The position numbers and the translations under genes are program-made. From an uncultured Spirochaetales bacterium (GTDB lineage: Bacteria; Spirochaetota; Spirochaetia; Treponematales; Treponemataceae), in the NCBI GenBank assembly GCA_946061495.1, contig CAMGSV010000098.1, forward strand, positions 1 through 8,849: 8,849 nt of DNA, in the 5' to 3' direction. Below, one piece after another: positions 6,774 through 8,849 of the stretch. Positions within the stretch are counted from its first letter, which is position 1. The number at the start of each line of letters is the position of its first letter. Under the pieces are notes generated by a model. The model ran no database searches and had not been told where the DNA came from. It worked only from the letters and a program-made list of their open reading frames with translations.

Positions 6774-6779
6774 CATCAC

Positions 6780-6829
6780 AAAGCCCTCGGCATGACCCGT
6801 TCACAAAGAATGAATCAGCCGGGGGCCTT
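6780..6829 (-). terminator. hairpin behind lysS, possible terminator
   Basis: On the minus strand AAGGCCCCCGGC (6829-6818) pairs with GCCGAGGGCTTT (6791-6780), 12 bp with one mismatch and one G-U pair. The 26-nt loop holds a smaller TTCA/TGAA stem. It begins 8 nt after the lysS stop. The sequence after the stem is only weakly T-rich (TTT then GTGATG), so termination may be partial, allowing some readthrough into the membrane-protein gene. Confidence 0.55.
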
Positions 6830-6837
6830 GCCGAATC

Positions 6838-8469
6838 CTAGTACTGCCCCAGAATCTCTTCCAGCCGCTGGCGACCGATAATCTTCATGAAGCTGGCGAT
6901 GCGGGGCCCGGCGTTCTTTCCGATGAGAACCTGGTACACGGCGGTGAACAGGGCCTTTGTTTCCAGTCCACAGTCGTGGGCCACTGCATAAATGGCCTCA
7001 GACAGGGGCTTTTCCTCCAGTGTGTCCATCACCGGCAGCACCTCTTGACGAATCTTTTGGATAGCTGCCAGCTGCTGAGCCTCCAGCTCCACCGTGGTGC
7101 CCACCGGCTGCAGGGCAAAGCGGAAGTCCTCAGGGGCGCATTCGGTGATCCAGTACCAGGCGCAGCGGCAGCGGGTCTTGAGGCGATCCAGCTGCTCCGG
7201 CTTTACCTCCGGAAGACTGGCGATTACGGCATCAATGTCCCCGGAATTGGTCTGTAGCAGGTTGCACAGGTGCCGCAGGGGCATCTGGTAGGGCATGGTT
7301 TCCGGCATGCCATCCACCTGGGACAGCTCGTAGATGCGCCGCTCTTTGGCATACACGTCCTCGTTCTTGGCCTTTTCCACGCCCCAGGCAATGCGCTCCG
7401 TCTTGTCGTAGTCCTCGTAGGTCTTCAGCACGTCCAGGTCGAAGCTGATGGAGAACTCCGTGTTGGGGCGGGTACCGGCAAACATGTAGCGGACGATTTC
7501 CGGCGGATAGACCCGCAGCACGTCCGGCAGGGCGATGACCTGACCCTTGGAGGAGGACATCTTGCCGGGGGTTCCCTTGATGCCGATGAAGTCGTAGCGG
7601 AAGGTGACGGGAGCGGGCCAGTGGTAGATTTCGTCTGCCACCAAGCGGGCGGTGTCAAAGGAGCCGCCCTGGCTGTGGTGGTCCTTTCCCGCCGGCTCAA
7701 AGACCGTCTTCTCGAACTGCCACCGCATGGGCCAGTCCACCCGCCAGCCCAGCTTCACGCCGGAGGCGGTGCGGATGTCGGCAGTCTCGGAATGACCGCA
7801 TTCGGTGCAGTGGTAGGTGAGGCCATACTCTCCGTCGTAGCTGTCGATGACGGTGGTGTCACGGTTGCACTTCTCGCAGAAAATGGATGCGGGCCAGTAT
7901 TCCTCGTCGGCGGGAATCTTATGGGCGTCGTCACGATAGCGGTTCAGGCAGTCCTTGATCTTGTTGCGGTTCTGGAGGGCAATCTTCATGCCCTCGTCGT
8001 ACAGGTGGGAGCGGTAGCGCTGGGCCTGGTACAGGTATTCAGGGTGGATACCCACCATGGGCAGGGCGGACTCCACATCCACCTCGTGGTGGCGGGCGTA
8101 TGAGTCGTCCCGGTCAAAGGGGTCGGGCACCATGGTGATGGGAAAGCGCAGGTAGTCCGCCAGCTGGTTCGCCTTGGGCATGTTCTGGGGAACCTTGCGG
8201 AACACGTCGTAGTCGTCCCAGGAATAGATGAAGCGAACCTTCTTGCCTCGATCACGGAGGGCCCGTACCACCAGATCCACGGAAATAATCTCACGGAAGT
8301 TGCCGATGTGGACAGTGCCGGAAGGGGTGATGCCTGAGGCACAGGTATAGACATCCAGGTCGCCACGCTCCCGGATGATTTTCTCTGCGGTTTGGTCAGC
8401 CCAGTGGCTCAGCTTTGTCTGCTGGCTGGGATTGCTCTGATTATCTGTACTCTGGTTGCAATTGCTCAT
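6838..8469 (-). CDS. lysS: class I lysyl-tRNA synthetase
   Basis: A cytoplasmic enzyme of 543 residues that charges tRNA-Lys with lysine. It is the class I (Rossmann-fold) form, unrelated to the class II LysRS of most bacteria. The HIGH-type signature is TVHIGN (52-57), the KMSKS-type loop is GKMSSSKG (302-309), and a Cys4 zinc site is visible as C198-x2-C201 and C221-x2-C224. SWDDYD (83-88) and AGKDHHSQGGSFD (260-272) are further family blocks. The C-terminal part, about 350-543, is the helical anticodon-binding region. The first 20 residues are rich in Asn, Gln and Ser and precede the conserved SHWAD start. No other ATG is available nearby and no Shine-Dalgarno sequence precedes 8469; a TATAAT box ends 8 nt upstream. 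The same function may be encoded by genes named lysK elsewhere. Confidence 0.96.
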   Translation of the reverse strand: MSNCNQSTDNQSNPSQQTKLSHWADQTAEKIIRERGDLDVYTCASGITPSGTVHIGNFREIISVDLVVRALRDRGKKVRFIYSWDDYDVFRKVPQNMPKANQLADYLRFPITMVPDPFDRDDSYARHHEVDVESALPMVGIHPEYLYQAQRYRSHLYDEGMKIALQNRNKIKDCLNRYRDDAHKIPADEEYWPASIFCEKCNRDTTVIDSYDGEYGLTYHCTECGHSETADIRTASGVKLGWRVDWPMRWQFEKTVFEPAGKDHHSQGGSFDTARLVADEIYHWPAPVTFRYDFIGIKGTPGKMSSSKGQVIALPDVLRVYPPEIVRYMFAGTRPNTEFSISFDLDVLKTYEDYDKTERIAWGVEKAKNEDVYAKERRIYELSQVDGMPETMPYQMPLRHLCNLLQTNSGDIDAVIASLPEVKPEQLDRLKTRCRCAWYWITECAPEDFRFALQPVGTTVELEAQQLAAIQKIRQEVLPVMDTLEEKPLSEAIYAVAHDCGLETKALFTAVYQVLIGKNAGPRIASFMKIIGRQRLEEILGQY

Positions 8470-8477
8470 AATGCTGC

Positions 8478-8506
8478 ATTATATAGGAAAGATTTGCTTT
8501 TGGAAA
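8478..8506 (-). promoter_or_regulatory. sigma-70-type promoter of lysS, near-leaderless
   Basis: On the minus strand TTTCCA (8506-8501, four of six consensus bases), a 17-nt spacer and a perfect TATAAT (8483-8478) form a good promoter. The usual start distance puts +1 at about 8470-8472, one to three bases before the ATG at 8469, leaving no room for a ribosome-binding site. Confidence 0.7.
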
Positions 8507-8508
8507 TA

Positions 8509-8539
8509 GGGGACGGAGATACAGGGGTGCGGAGACAGG
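8509..8539. repeat. short imperfect tandem repeat upstream of lysS
   Basis: CGGAGATACAGG (8514-8525) and CGGAGACAGG (8530-8539), each preceded by a G-run, form two copies at a period of 16 nt just outside the lysS -35 box. It could be a protein-binding site or debris of a dispersed repeat; nothing in the sequence decides. Confidence 0.4.
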
Positions 8540-8561
8540 AACGAGTACTCCATCCTCACTC

Positions 8562-8849
8562 CTAAATCCTTTTCTGGGTTGCACTATTTTTACTTTTGTC
8601 TATATTTACAATGCCAAAGAGCAGTGTGGCAAAGGAAACCTGTGAGAGGATAGCGCTTACCCAATAGCCCCATGCCGAGTTAAACCCCACATATTCGCCG
8701 AAGCCTTCTTTTGCATATGAATATATACCGCTGGTAAGCTCCGGCTTGATAAGGCTGAGACGGTTGAAACACATTGCCATTGCATACATACCTACACCGG
8801 CGATTATCCAGCCAACAAGTACGGAGAAGGTGCCCGCACCGTTTCGAGC
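8562..8849 (-). pseudogene. truncated APC-family amino acid antiporter (ArcD-like), remnant running off the window
   Basis: The frame is open to the right edge, so the N-terminus lies outside. The 95 visible residues match the early part of basic amino acid antiporters of the APC superfamily, most like arginine/ornithine (ArcD-type) exchangers: a membrane segment LVGWIIAGVGMYAMA, then SGIYSYAKEGFGEYVGFN and SAWGYWVSAIL, then the next helix up to LLFG (residue 79). Intact relatives are roughly 450-500 residues with 12 helices. Here homology stops mid-helix and a hydrophilic, lysine-rich 16-residue tail ends in TAG. Most of the transporter is therefore missing, so it should not transport. The 3' end is more AT-rich than the lysS gene beside it. 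Without the upstream sequence I cannot say whether the 5' part is intact; an internal deletion joining early and late parts of the gene is possible. Confidence 0.75.

Noticed and set aside
7270..8103. Long plus-strand frame (277 codons) opposite lysS
   Set aside because: It is the complement of a strongly conserved synthetase gene in GC-rich codons; its valine/glycine-rich translation is typical of an antisense shadow and resembles no family.
1..8849. CRISPR array, insertion sequence, or phage genes
   Set aside because: No regularly spaced direct repeats with unique spacers, no transposase or integrase, and no phage structural gene was seen on either strand. The tRNA has no integrase or repeated tRNA end nearby.

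Overview
The window most likely comes from a spirochaete of the Treponema/Sphaerochaeta kind with moderate G+C content. The strongest pointer is a class I lysyl-tRNA synthetase, a form common in archaea but limited among bacteria to a few groups, including spirochaetes. A tRNA without an encoded CCA end and a membrane protein whose ends resemble spirochaetal conserved hypotheticals agree with this. The genus cannot be fixed from the sequence alone.

Layout. At the left edge is a tRNA gene with a CAT anticodon and its own terminator (43-144, +). Next comes a secreted single-domain fasciclin (FAS1) protein on the minus strand (349-963) with a hairpin and an intrinsic terminator behind it. A gene-free divergent region (964-1237) separates it from a three-gene plus-strand operon: a secreted YD-repeat protein (1238-2110), an OmpR/PhoB-type response regulator (2124-2870) and a two-transmembrane sensor histidine kinase (2867-4225). 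Spacing is 13 nt, then a 4-nt ATGA overlap. A clear sigma-70 promoter at the end of the kinase gene, overlapped by a 32-bp palindrome, drives malQ (4-alpha-glucanotransferase, 4284-5906), which ends at a strong hairpin terminator. Convergent to it lie a polytopic membrane protein of unknown function (5976-6761, -) and the class I lysS (6838-8469, -). At the right edge is the N-terminal part of an APC-family amino acid antiporter (8562-8849, -), whose homology stops abruptly, so it looks like a gene remnant.

How the parts may work together. The YD-repeat protein is built almost entirely of exact 26-residue units, is predicted to be exported, and is the first gene of a two-component operon. That suggests, without proof, that it works with the sensor kinase outside the membrane or in envelope stress sensing; the fasciclin protein facing it is an obvious candidate target. 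malQ is independently controlled, probably by a LacI-family sugar repressor. Both lysS and the membrane-protein gene lack a Shine-Dalgarno sequence and have a -10 hexamer placed so that the transcript would begin at or within about three bases of the ATG, so both are candidates for leaderless mRNAs.
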